Source: Bacteroidota bacterium
GTDB taxonomy: Bacteria; Bacteroidota; Bacteroidia; Chitinophagales; Chitinophagaceae
DNA: 7,023 nt
Assembly: GCA_023392185.1 (NCBI GenBank)
Contig: JAEVZP010000206.1
Location: 1 to 7,023, forward strand
Direction: 5' to 3'
The position numbers and the translations under genes are program-made. Shown piece by piece: positions 1 to 6,123 of the stretch (positions within the stretch are counted from its first letter, which is position 1; every line of letters starts with the position of its first letter). Below the pieces are notes generated by a model that saw only the letters and a list, made by a program, of their open reading frames with translations, was not told where the DNA came from and did no database searches.

Positions 1-129
1 CTTCCGGCGTGTGTATAAGGAAGATTCAAATTCCTCAAAGAGCCCTTGGCTAAACCACCCGGGAGGTCCGGAGTTTAAAAAGCCGGGAGAAAAAGCACGC
101 AGTTTCCGGAAATCTGCTTCCCAATCCAT
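1..129 (-). CDS. Unidentified protein, N-terminal 43 codons only (runs off left edge)
   Basis: Reading the minus strand from the ATG at 129-127, the frame stays open for 43 codons to the window edge. The peptide begins MDWEADFRKLRAFSPG and ends near SSLYTRRK. Its ATG shares one base with the TAA stop of the flippase gene (TAATG), the usual arrangement for translationally coupled genes of one operon. A GGAAG purine stretch lies a few bases upstream. The peptide has no signal sequence or membrane segment, and is rich in aromatic and charged residues (several F, W, E, R). I do not recognise a family from so short a piece. Position after a Wzx-like flippase suggests a polysaccharide-locus protein such as a transferase, but that is inference only. 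One TTCCGGAA palindrome falls inside it and is read as Phe-Arg-Lys. Confidence 0.55.
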   Translation of the reverse strand, partial: MDWEADFRKLRAFSPGFLNSGPPGWFSQGLFEEFESSLYTRRK

Positions 130-1619
130 TATTTCTTCCGGCCCACCCGGCGCAGCAACCCTTCCACAAAAGAATTGAAATCGGCCGACGGACGCAGCCA
201 CAATACCAAGGCCAGATAAATGCCCCCGGCAACGGCCGTGCGCACCCCTACATCCAGAATCCAGACCGGAATTTCCGGAACGAGCAGGACCGGCAGCAGT
301 GCCGCCACCGCCGCCAGCAGGAGGCGCACCGTAGCCGCCGAGAACGGCTGAAGGCCCGTTTTGCGCCACACCACTCCCCACTTGCCCAAATTGTAGAGGC
401 CGAGCGCGCCCGTAGAAGCCCATGCAGCGCCATAAACACCATAGACCGGAATCAGGGCATAGCCGAGCGCAAACAAGAGAACTGCCAGTAAAAGCGACAA
501 TAAAAAGCTGTAACGATAGTGTTTCGAAACCGACAGCACCTGCTCGTTGAGGCCCGTGGCGGCGTCGAGCAGGCGGCCGGTCAGCAACACCCCTACCAGC
601 GGCACCACCAGTTCGTATCCCGGCCCCAGCAGTTCGACGCCTTTCTTCAGGTTGGCGACAATAAGCACGGCCATGCCCAGCGTAGCCAGAAAAATGTTGA
701 TCGAAGACCGGTTGAAAACATCCTGCACCTTTGGCTGATCGTCTTGTGCGTAGGCCTCAGTGAGCGCAGGCGTCACCGAAGCCGTCATGGCGCGATACGG
801 AATCTGCAACAGCGAGATGATGAAAAGCGCGTTGGTATAAATCGCCGAGGCGTTGAGGCCCTGCTGATCGAGCGGGGCCAGCAGGATGCTGTCGAGATAG
901 CCCACCAGATACACCGTTACGCCGAGCAGGGCATGAAAGCCGGCAAAGTGGAAAATATCGTATAGCTCCCGGCGGCTAAAGACCTGCCAGCGCAGTGAAA
1001 CCCGGAAATGGCCCGTGCGCAGCGCCGAGAACAGCAGCAGTCCATTGGCTACGCCATACAGCAAGGCAATCCCATAGATCCATTGTGAAAAAGAAATCAG
1101 ACTGCCGCCATATAACAGGATCAGCAGCAGGTTGCCGCCCTTAAGGCCCACCTCACGCACCGTCGTAAAAACAGTGATTTTCATCTCTGTCATCAAAAAA
1201 CCTTCCAGCACGGCCTGCACGGTTACCAGGAGCGAGATTACCGGGAACCAGATAAAAAACTGCCGGAACAAGGGGCGGTCGGCAGGCTGAAACAACTGCA
1301 GCAGGCTTTCCTTCGAAAAGAAATAAAACGCAAAGCAAAGCAGCGACACCACTACCGGAATCAGCAGACTCACGCCCATCAGCGAGGCGCGCTTGTGCCG
1401 GTCGGAATCATAGCGAAAGAGAAAAACCGACACTACCGCATGAAAGCCGAGCGTCAGCAGGATGCCCGCTATGCTGCCATAAGCCGCCAGCATCCGGCTA
1501 AAACCCAGCTCCTGCATGCCTACCATACGCGAGGCGACTACAATGGAAACGGCACCCAGCACCGAGCCGACCAGCGTGGCAGCCGTTGCCTTCAGCGATT
1601 GGCGGATGACAATTCCCAT
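129..1619 (-). CDS. Wzx-like polysaccharide flippase (MOP superfamily)
   Basis: A 496-residue, strongly hydrophobic protein with about 12 to 14 predicted membrane segments, for example near residues 14-30, 47-68, 83-101, 121-139, 163-178, 181-199, 228-248, 259-275, 308-323, 337-350, 371-391, 394-413, 431-448 and 459-475. Length and layout fit the polysaccharide biosynthesis/O-antigen flippase group of the MOP exporter superfamily. Such proteins move undecaprenyl-linked oligosaccharide units across the inner membrane. The N-terminal amphipathic stretch followed by a long helix, the segment around YLDSILLAPL (241-250) followed by the NALFIISLLQIPYRAMT region (263-279), and a basic C-terminal tail (LLRRVGRKK) are typical. 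The ATG at 1619 directly follows a promoter-like element. The gene is divergent from gmd and its stop overlaps the start of the next minus-strand gene. It is called from overall character rather than a catalytic motif, so substrate specificity is unknown. Confidence 0.85.
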   Translation of the reverse strand: MGIVIRQSLKATAATLVGSVLGAVSIVVASRMVGMQELGFSRMLAAYGSIAGILLTLGFHAVVSVFLFRYDSDRHKRASLMGVSLLIPVVVSLLCFAFYFFSKESLLQLFQPADRPLFRQFFIWFPVISLLVTVQAVLEGFLMTEMKITVFTTVREVGLKGGNLLLILLYGGSLISFSQWIYGIALLYGVANGLLLFSALRTGHFRVSLRWQVFSRRELYDIFHFAGFHALLGVTVYLVGYLDSILLAPLDQQGLNASAIYTNALFIISLLQIPYRAMTASVTPALTEAYAQDDQPKVQDVFNRSSINIFLATLGMAVLIVANLKKGVELLGPGYELVVPLVGVLLTGRLLDAATGLNEQVLSVSKHYRYSFLLSLLLAVLLFALGYALIPVYGVYGAAWASTGALGLYNLGKWGVVWRKTGLQPFSAATVRLLLAAVAALLPVLLVPEIPVWILDVGVRTAVAGGIYLALVLWLRPSADFNSFVEGLLRRVGRKK

Positions 1620-1623
1620 GGCG

Positions 1624-1631
1624 CGAAGGTA
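1624..1631 (-). promoter_or_regulatory. Candidate -7 promoter element for the flippase gene
   Basis: Read on the minus strand this is TACCTTCG, one mismatch from TAnnTTTG. It is followed by CGCC and then the flippase ATG, giving a nearly leaderless arrangement. The string CTTCGCGCC recurs exactly upstream of the GT9 gene, and GCGCC also follows the gmd element. Confidence 0.4.
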
Positions 1632-1640
1632 ACAGGCGGC

Positions 1641-1650
1641 TTTCCGGAAA
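1641..1650. repeat. TTTCCGGAAA palindrome in the divergent promoter region
   Basis: A perfect 10-bp copy of the window-wide palindrome lies 22 bp upstream of the flippase ATG and 46 bp upstream of the gmd ATG. Confidence 0.85.
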
Positions 1651-1678
1651 CACCCTTATCTGCTGCACGGCTGTTGCT

Positions 1679-1686
1679 TAGTTTTG
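1679..1686 (+). promoter_or_regulatory. Candidate -7 promoter element for gmd
   Basis: TAGTTTTG matches the Bacteroidota housekeeping sigma -7 consensus TAnnTTTG exactly. It ends 9 bp before the gmd ATG, so the transcript would have a very short leader. This also argues against the in-frame TTG at 1684 as the translation start, since that codon lies within the element. The -33 box is not clear. Confidence 0.45.
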
Positions 1687-1695
1687 CGCCCAGTT

Positions 1696-2808
1696 ATGAA
1701 GCGCGCGCTTATTACCGGCATCACCGGACAAGACGGAGCCTACCTGGCCGAATTGCTTTTGGAAAAAGGATACGAGGTGCACGGCATCAAGCGGCGCGCC
1801 TCGCTGCTCAATACCCAGCGGATCGACCATCTGTATCAGGATCCGCACGAGCGGGGCCGCCGGCTTATCCTCCACTACGGCGACCTGGCCGACTCGACCA
1901 ACATCATCCGCATCGTGCAGCAGGTGCAGCCCGACGAGATCTACAACCTGGGTGCCATGAGCCATGTACAGGTGAGCTTCGAAGAGCCGGAATACGCCGC
2001 CAATGTAGACGGCATCGGCACCCTGCGGCTGCTGGAAGCAATCCGCATCCTCAGGCTGAGCGAAAAAACGCGGTTCTATCAGGCATCCACCTCAGAGCTC
2101 TATGGCCTCGTGCAGGAAATCCCGCAGCGCGAAACCACACCGTTCTACCCCCGCTCGCCCTATGCCGTTGCCAAGCTCTATGCCTACTGGATAACGGTCA
2201 ACTACCGCGAAGCGTATAATATGTTTGCAACCAACGGCATTCTGTTCAACCACGAAAGCCCGCTGCGCGGCGAAACCTTCGTGACCCGCAAAATCACGCG
2301 CGGCGTGGCCCAGATTGTTACCGGACTGGTTCCCCGCCTCTGGCTCGGCAACCTGGATGCGCAGCGTGACTGGGGACATGCCAAAGACTATGTGGAAGCC
2401 ATGTGGCGCATCCTGCAGCAAGATACCCCGGAAGATTTTGTGATTGCCACCGGCGTCACCACTTCGGTGCGCGACTTTGTGTCGCTCGCTTTCCGCTTTG
2501 CCGGTGTGGAAGTGGCTTTTGAAGGAACAGGGCTGGAAGAGAAAGGCATTGTGGTATCCGTTCAGGACGACAGCCTGAAGGCCAAACCCGGAGATGTGGT
2601 AGTAGAAGTGGACCCCCGCTATTTCCGGCCCACGGAAGTAGAACTGCTCCTCGGCGATGCCACCAAAGCAAAGCAAAAACTGGGCTGGGAACCCCGCTAT
2701 GATCTGCACCAGCTGGCCAAAGAAATGATGGCTGCCGATCTGGAACATTTCCGGAAAGAAGCCCTGCTGGAAGCCGCCGGCTATGCGTCGTTTAAAGGGT
2801 ATGAATGA
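1696..2808 (+). CDS. gmd: GDP-mannose 4,6-dehydratase
   Basis: A 370-residue cytosolic extended short-chain dehydrogenase (NDP-sugar SDR) that converts GDP-D-mannose to GDP-4-keto-6-deoxy-D-mannose, the first step to GDP-L-fucose. The nucleotide-binding motif GITGQDG is at residues 8-14. The catalytic group is visible as T132 and E134 in STSELYG and the Y156-AVA-K160 motif, each one residue offset from my memory of E. coli Gmd. The family signatures FNHESPLRGETFVTRKI (184-200) and RDWGHAKDYVEAMW (224-237) are intact, and the length is close to the usual ~373. I chose the ATG at 1696 over an in-frame TTG at 1684 because MKRALITG begins the Rossmann fold directly and the TTG lies in a promoter-like element. 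The adjacent fcl makes the assignment secure. One TTCCGGAA copy near the 3' end encodes FRK. Confidence 0.97.
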   Translation: MKRALITGITGQDGAYLAELLLEKGYEVHGIKRRASLLNTQRIDHLYQDPHERGRRLILHYGDLADSTNIIRIVQQVQPDEIYNLGAMSHVQVSFEEPEYAANVDGIGTLRLLEAIRILRLSEKTRFYQASTSELYGLVQEIPQRETTPFYPRSPYAVAKLYAYWITVNYREAYNMFATNGILFNHESPLRGETFVTRKITRGVAQIVTGLVPRLWLGNLDAQRDWGHAKDYVEAMWRILQQDTPEDFVIATGVTTSVRDFVSLAFRFAGVEVAFEGTGLEEKGIVVSVQDDSLKAKPGDVVVEVDPRYFRPTEVELLLGDATKAKQKLGWEPRYDLHQLAKEMMAADLEHFRKEALLEAAGYASFKGYE

Positions 2809-2869
2809 GGGAATACAGGGCGGAGGGAGAAGGGTTGATAGGAAATAAGGGGAATAAAAATGGAAGGGA

Positions 2870-2879
2870 TTTCCGGAAA
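2870..2879. repeat. TTCCGGAA palindrome, 12-bp ATTTCCGGAAAT form, in the gmd-fcl gap
   Basis: The palindrome extends symmetrically to ATTTCCGGAAAT, the longest single-unit form in the window. It lies 15 bp before the dispersed repeat at 2894. Confidence 0.85.
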
Positions 2880-2893
2880 TGCTCCATGTCACC

Positions 2894-2908
2894 CTGAGCT
2901 TGTCGAAG
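2894..2908 (+). repeat. Dispersed intergenic repeat, copy 1
   Basis: The word CTGAGCTTGTCGAAG, flanked by CACC and GGGC, recurs at 3931-3945 and in inverted orientation at 3983-3997, with a one-mismatch copy at 4047-4060. All copies are intergenic. Short repeats of this wording are common between genes in Bacteroidota and some other bacteria. The outer CCCT and AGGG can pair as a small hairpin. Confidence 0.7.
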
Positions 2909-2917
2909 GGCCTCATG

Positions 2918-2944
2918 AAACATGACACATAAAACATGACACAT
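2918..2944 (+). repeat. 13-bp tandem direct repeat running into the fcl start codon
   Basis: AAACATGACACAT occurs at 2918-2930 and again at 2932-2944, a 14-bp period. The second copy includes the first two bases of the fcl ATG (2943-2945). Just upstream, TCATG-AAA-CATGA (2913-2925) can form a 5-bp hairpin overlapping the first copy. Confidence 0.7.
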
Positions 2945-3878
2945 GAAAAAGGACAGCAAAATTTATATCGCCGGTCACCGCGGCATGGTCGGGTCGGCAA
3001 TCGAACGGCGGCTTCGGGAGCAAGGCTACCATAACCTGGCGACCCGCACTTCTGCCGAACTCGACCTGCGCCGACAGGCCGGTGTAGAAGCTTTTTTCCG
3101 GAAAGAAAGTCCGGAATATGTGGTGCTGGCCGCCGCTAAAGTGGGCGGTATCATAGCCAACAATACCTACCGCGCCGATTTTCTGTACGACAACCTGATG
3201 CTGGAAGCCAATGTGATTCATGCGGCGGCACAAACCGGCGTTCGCAAACTGCTGTTTCTGGGTTCGTCCTGCATTTATCCGCGCCTGGCGCCGCAGCCGC
3301 TCAAAGAAGAATACCTGCTGACCGGCGCGCTGGAGCCTACCAATGAGCCGTATGCGATTGCCAAGATTGCCGGCATCAAACTCTGCGAAGCCTACCGCGA
3401 CCAGCATGGCTGCAACTTTATCTCGGCGATGCCGACCAACCTCTACGGGCCGGGCGACAACTACCACGCCGAAAACTCCCACGTCATTCCCGGCCTGCTG
3501 CGCCGTTTCCACGAAGCCCGCGAGCGCGGTGATGCAGCCATTACGATCTGGGGCACCGGCACGCCGCTGCGCGAGTTTTTATATGTAGAAGACCTGGCAG
3601 ACGCCTGCGTGCACCTGCTGGAACATTACAACGAAAAAGACTTTGTCAATATCGGTTCGGGTACGGAAGTGACCATCCGCGAGCTGGCCGAAACCATTGC
3701 CGCTGTTACCGGCTTTTCCGGCGCGCTTCACTTTGATGCCACCAGGCCCGACGGCACGCCGCGCAAGCTCATGGACAGCAGCCGGATGCGGGCGATGGGC
3801 TGGCGACCGAAGACCAACCTGCGCGAAGGGCTGCAAAAGGCCTATGCCTGTTTTCTGGAAGAAAATTTCCGGAAATAA
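2943..3878 (+). CDS. fcl: GDP-L-fucose synthase (3,5-epimerase/4-reductase)
   Basis: A 311-residue cytosolic SDR enzyme that epimerises and reduces GDP-4-keto-6-deoxy-mannose to GDP-L-fucose with NADPH, completing the route begun by Gmd. The Rossmann motif GHRGMVG is at 11-17, the conserved AAAKVGGIIANN at 63-74, GSSCIYP at 107-113 with S108 and C110, the Y137-AIA-K141 catalytic pair, and H180 in NSHVIPGLLRRFHEA. These correspond, offset by one, to the E. coli catalytic residues as I recall them (S107, C109, Y136, K140, H179), so the enzyme looks intact. Length matches the family. The ATG at 2943 lies in an AT-rich direct repeat with no clear Shine-Dalgarno sequence. It follows gmd by 134 bp in the same direction and is probably co-transcribed. 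Two TTCCGGAA copies (3096 and 3867) both encode FRK, the second ending at the penultimate residues. The gene is also called wcaG. Confidence 0.97.
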   Translation: MKKDSKIYIAGHRGMVGSAIERRLREQGYHNLATRTSAELDLRRQAGVEAFFRKESPEYVVLAAAKVGGIIANNTYRADFLYDNLMLEANVIHAAAQTGVRKLLFLGSSCIYPRLAPQPLKEEYLLTGALEPTNEPYAIAKIAGIKLCEAYRDQHGCNFISAMPTNLYGPGDNYHAENSHVIPGLLRRFHEARERGDAAITIWGTGTPLREFLYVEDLADACVHLLEHYNEKDFVNIGSGTEVTIRELAETIAAVTGFSGALHFDATRPDGTPRKLMDSSRMRAMGWRPKTNLREGLQKAYACFLEENFRK

Positions 3879-3930
3879 TCAGGTCGCGTTGGCGATTCAT
3901 TGTTTGTATTATTTACAATTCGTTGTCCCC

Positions 3931-3997
3931 CTGAGCTTGTCGAAGGGCGTGCCATAGAAGTCGCTTGCTCTTTATTGACGGGCTTCGACAAGCTCAG
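3931..3997. repeat. Inverted pair of dispersed repeats, 15-bp perfect stem
   Basis: CTGAGCTTGTCGAAG at 3931-3945 is the exact reverse complement of CTTCGACAAGCTCAG at 3983-3997, with a 37-nt loop between. Transcript from either strand could fold into a 15-bp stem, so it may act as a transcript end or RNA-stabilising structure for fcl and GT2. A further copy with one mismatch (CTTCGACATGCTCA) lies at 4047-4060. The arrangement resembles REP/BIME-like clusters. Confidence 0.7.
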
Positions 3998-4046
3998 CCT
4001 GACAAAAATTGTGTACGCATTCTGACGAATACTGGCTGTCGCTATC

Positions 4047-4060
4047 CTTCGACATGCTCA
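4047..4060 (-). repeat. Dispersed intergenic repeat, degenerate copy
   Basis: CTTCGACATGCTCA differs by one base from the copy at 3983-3996 and has the same orientation. It directly precedes the double palindrome at 4065-4082. Confidence 0.55.
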
Positions 4061-4064
4061 AAAA

Positions 4065-4082
4065 TTCCGGAAATTTCCGGAA
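4065..4082. repeat. 18-bp perfect palindrome made of two TTCCGGAA units
   Basis: TTCCGGAAATTTCCGGAA equals its own reverse complement. It consists of two copies of the window-wide TTCCGGAA word spaced by two bases, one helical turn (10 bp) apart centre to centre. It lies 8 bp beyond the GT2 stop codon in the convergent gap, where two dimeric proteins could bind the same face of the DNA. Confidence 0.85.
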
Positions 4083-4090
4083 AATCCGCC

Positions 4091-4873
4091 CTACCAGTTG
4101 GCGCCGCCCAGCCCGGCTTTAATGCGGTAGAGGGTTTTGCCCACCGGACTGTTGAGCAGAAAATACAGCGCATCGAGGCGCAGCTTCCAGACGGCTTGTT
4201 TGAAGGGCGCTTTGTAATACCGCCGGAATACCTGCCGGCCTTCGGCCATCGCTTTCTGATAAGCCGTTTGGCTAACGCCGCCGGGGGCGAAAGTGGCGAG
4301 CGGCGTAGGCAGAAAAGTGTTTTTCTCCTCAGCAATGCGGCATAAAAAATCGTAGTCCATCGAGTAGCGCAGCGTGGTATCAAAACCGCCGCGCCGTTCA
4401 AAAACACCGCGCCGCACATACATCGTCTGGTGGGCAATGCTGCGCATGCCGCGATACAGCTTTTTTTGCTCGAACGGCTTGCCCACGATGACCCATTGTC
4501 CACCCCGGAAAAGGCGCACTTTGCCGTGTAGCCATTGGAGCTCCGGGTCGGCAGCGAAGGCCTCGGCCACCTGGCCCAGCACCGTGGCGTCGTAAAAAGT
4601 ATCACCGCTGTTCATAAACACGTTCAGGTCGCCCCGGAAATGTTGGATGCCTTTGTTGAAAGCGTCGGCAATGCCTTTGTCGCGCTCGCAGATCCAGCGG
4701 CGCCAGGCGGGCTGCGGCGTGGCCTCGAGCCACTCGCTGATGCGCCCGTCGGTCGAACCGTCGATCACCAGATGCTCGAAGGGTGCCTGCGCCTGCGCAT
4801 CGGTTGAAGCACAGGTTTTGAGGAGCTCTTCGGGATTATTAAAGCAGATGGTGATAACGGAAATACGGTTCAT
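4091..4873 (-). CDS. Family 2 glycosyltransferase (WcaA/WcaE-like fold)
   Basis: A 260-residue GT-A fold enzyme expected to transfer a sugar from a nucleotide donor onto a lipid-linked oligosaccharide at the cytoplasmic face of the inner membrane. MNRISVITICFNNPEEL opens the nucleotide-binding fold at the N-terminus. VIDGSTDGR (36-44) and ERDKGIADAFNKG (63-75) are the family signatures. NSGD (88-91) occupies the usual metal-binding DxD position in this subgroup. HQTMYVRR (148-155) and DYDFLCRI (173-180) are the conserved acceptor/catalytic region. No transmembrane segment is present. I chose the ATG at 4873 rather than the upstream in-frame ATG at 4903 because the fold starts there and the codon overlaps the GT9 stop as ATGA, implying translational coupling. 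Donor and acceptor are unknown. A role as fucosyltransferase is possible from the neighbouring gmd-fcl but not shown by sequence. Confidence 0.9.
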   Translation of the reverse strand: MNRISVITICFNNPEELLKTCASTDAQAQAPFEHLVIDGSTDGRISEWLEATPQPAWRRWICERDKGIADAFNKGIQHFRGDLNVFMNSGDTFYDATVLGQVAEAFAADPELQWLHGKVRLFRGGQWVIVGKPFEQKKLYRGMRSIAHQTMYVRRGVFERRGGFDTTLRYSMDYDFLCRIAEEKNTFLPTPLATFAPGGVSQTAYQKAMAEGRQVFRRYYKAPFKQAVWKLRLDALYFLLNSPVGKTLYRIKAGLGGANW

Positions 4874-6009
4874 AGAAGGGCAAATTTCCTTTCTAAAACG
4901 CATTTTAGCGCTTCCCAGACGACTTCTACCGAAATATCGCGGATGCGCTCGTTGGGCATCGCTGTTTCCTCTTGGAGCCGTGGGTCACCGGCGGCAATCA
5001 TTTGTTGCACTTCAGGCGAATAGAGGGTTATAAAATCGGGCGTAATTTCCGGCGGGTAGGGTGCGAAGCGGCCATAGTGCTTGCCGCTGTAGAGCGCTAC
5101 CACGGGCGTGCCGAGCGCAGCTGCCAGGTGAACGGAACCGGTATCTACACTCAGGACAGCCGTAGCTGCTTTAATGAAATGCAGCGATTCCGTAAGGGTG
5201 GTTTTTCCGGTTTGATTTTCCATGCCTTCCAGGTCGAAACGCATAAGTGCTTCGGCGTCAGTGCGGTCGGCGGGGCTGCCCAGCAGGACGGTTTTCAGGC
5301 CAAAATGCTGCTGGCAGCGACGCACAATTTCGGCAAAAGATTCCGGCGGCCATTTCTTATCGGCTTTTCCGGAACCGGGAAAAAGCGCCAGGAAGGGCGT
5401 TTGCGGGATGCCGGGCGGGGGCGGTCCAGACGGCGACAGGCTTCTGAAAGAAAGGATATTTTCTGCCGGAACGCCAAAGGCCTTTTGAACAAAATCCAGA
5501 TTCCGGAAATATTCAAAGGTGGAAGACGGCAGGTTGGCAGGTATAAGTTCCGTAAAAAGTGAATCGGTTGCGTCGTTGACCCGAAAGCCAACCTTTTGAG
5601 GAGCGCCGCTGGCCCGGACAATAGCCAAATCCAGTTCCGGCTGCCGGGTGAAATGCGGATCGGCGATGACATCAAAGCCTTGGCTGCGAATCTGAAGAAG
5701 CGTCTGAAAGCGATAGCGCGGACGCTTGGAAAACCGGCGCTTATCTACCCAGAACACCTCCGACAAAGCACTTGAACCGGCGCTGTCGTACAGGTTTTTC
5801 CAGGCAGCATTACCGATTAAAGTGAGCCGGTGGTTTCCGGAAATCTCCAGGGTTTGTTGCAGTGCAAGGAGCGCATTCCGGAACAGCACATAGTCGCCCA
5901 GCTCATCAAGACGAATGATAGCGACCTTTTTGCCGTCTCCGCCTTTGGGGAAGAGCTGCACCAGGCCGTCTATGATTTTCCATAAGGCAAGACGTATTGT
6001 TTCTTTCAT
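4870..6009 (-). CDS. Family 9 glycosyltransferase (heptosyltransferase-like)
   Basis: A 379-residue GT-B fold protein like the ADP-heptose:LPS heptosyltransferases of family GT9, acting in the cytosol or at the inner membrane face. KKVAIIRLDELGD (27-39) is the N-terminal family motif with the acidic D35. ALFPGSGKADKKWPPESF (208-225) is the start of the C-terminal domain and includes the basic donor-binding residues. SVDTGSVHLAAALGTPVVALYSG (287-309) is the diagnostic GT9 block with D289, H294 and G300. Length is typical. I chose the ATG at 6009 over an in-frame TTG at 6048, as the latter adds only a short, basic non-family extension and overlaps a promoter-like element. The stop overlaps the GT2 start by four bases. 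In Bacteroidota such proteins are often in capsule or LPS loci and need not use heptose, so the donor is uncertain. Four TTCCGGAA copies lie in it, read in two different frames. Confidence 0.92.
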   Translation of the reverse strand: MKETIRLALWKIIDGLVQLFPKGGDGKKVAIIRLDELGDYVLFRNALLALQQTLEISGNHRLTLIGNAAWKNLYDSAGSSALSEVFWVDKRRFSKRPRYRFQTLLQIRSQGFDVIADPHFTRQPELDLAIVRASGAPQKVGFRVNDATDSLFTELIPANLPSSTFEYFRNLDFVQKAFGVPAENILSFRSLSPSGPPPPGIPQTPFLALFPGSGKADKKWPPESFAEIVRRCQQHFGLKTVLLGSPADRTDAEALMRFDLEGMENQTGKTTLTESLHFIKAATAVLSVDTGSVHLAAALGTPVVALYSGKHYGRFAPYPPEITPDFITLYSPEVQQMIAAGDPRLQEETAMPNERIRDISVEVVWEALKCVLERKFALL

Positions 6010-6028
6010 GAACCGGATTCTTTGCGCA

Positions 6029-6040
6029 GGCGCGAAGATG
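6029..6040 (-). promoter_or_regulatory. Candidate promoter element upstream of GT9
   Basis: On the minus strand this reads CATCTTCGCGCC. It shares nine bases, CTTCGCGCC, with the element directly before the flippase ATG and partly matches TAnnTTTG (6 of 8). It lies 19 bp before the GT9 ATG. No convincing -33 box was found, so this rests on similarity between two sites. Confidence 0.3.
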
Positions 6041-6123
6041 AAACGCAACTTTGAGATCAGACGGTTTCGCTTTAAGAATCAGACAGGTGATGCCGCAGAC
6101 CTTTCTTCCCAAAAAAGATCTTT

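Larger units (their letters stand above)
1620..1695. promoter_or_regulatory. Divergent intergenic region between flippase and gmd
   Basis: These 76 bp separate two divergently transcribed genes and must hold both promoters unless they lie inside genes. Each end carries a -7-like element just before its ATG. A perfect TTTCCGGAAA palindrome sits at 1641-1650, between the two elements, where a shared regulator or a DNA-methylation mark could affect both directions. No convincing -33 TTTG box was seen at the expected spacing on either side. Confidence 0.5.
2809..2942. other. Repeat-bearing gap between gmd and fcl
   Basis: This 134-bp spacer has no gene. It holds an A/G-rich stretch after the gmd stop, an ATTTCCGGAAAT palindrome (2870-2879), a dispersed CTGAGCTTGTCGAAG repeat (2894-2908), and a 13-bp direct repeat running into the fcl start. 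No TAnnTTTG element was seen, so fcl is probably transcribed with gmd through the gap. Confidence 0.6.
3879..4090. other. Convergent, repeat-rich intergenic gap
   Basis: This 212-bp gap lies between the 3' ends of fcl and the GT2 gene, with no coding potential I accept. It holds three copies of the CTGAGCTTGTCGAAG family (two inverted relative to the first) and a double TTCCGGAA palindrome just after the GT2 stop. It is a natural place for bidirectional transcription termination, but I see no classical GC hairpin followed by a clean T-tract. Confidence 0.6.

Noticed and set aside
519..965. 148-codon plus-strand frame inside the flippase
   Set aside because: Antisense shadow with Q/R/H-rich composition. 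The minus-strand frame has clear membrane-protein character.
1684..1695. TTG at 1684 as gmd start
   Set aside because: It lies within the TAnnTTTG match, adds only four residues, and the ATG at 1696 starts directly at the Rossmann strand as in the family.
1395..2219. 274-codon plus-strand open frame spanning the flippase 5' end and gmd
   Set aside because: It overlaps two well-supported genes, covers their divergent promoter, and its translation is rich in R, H, A and P with no motif: a GC-rich shadow frame.
2092..3000. 302-codon minus-strand open frame antisense to gmd
   Set aside because: Antisense to intact gmd and to the start of fcl. The translation has no fold signature, and its N-terminal part is simply the dispersed repeats read backwards.
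4065..4082. Double palindrome as an intrinsic terminator
   Set aside because: The stem has no loop of its own and is AT-flanked, there is no clean T-tract on either strand, and the same word occurs widely inside genes.
4042..4605. 187-codon minus-strand frame overlapping GT2
   Set aside because: Same strand, different frame from a GT2 gene with all family motifs. Its start has no support and the composition is C/R/S-rich.
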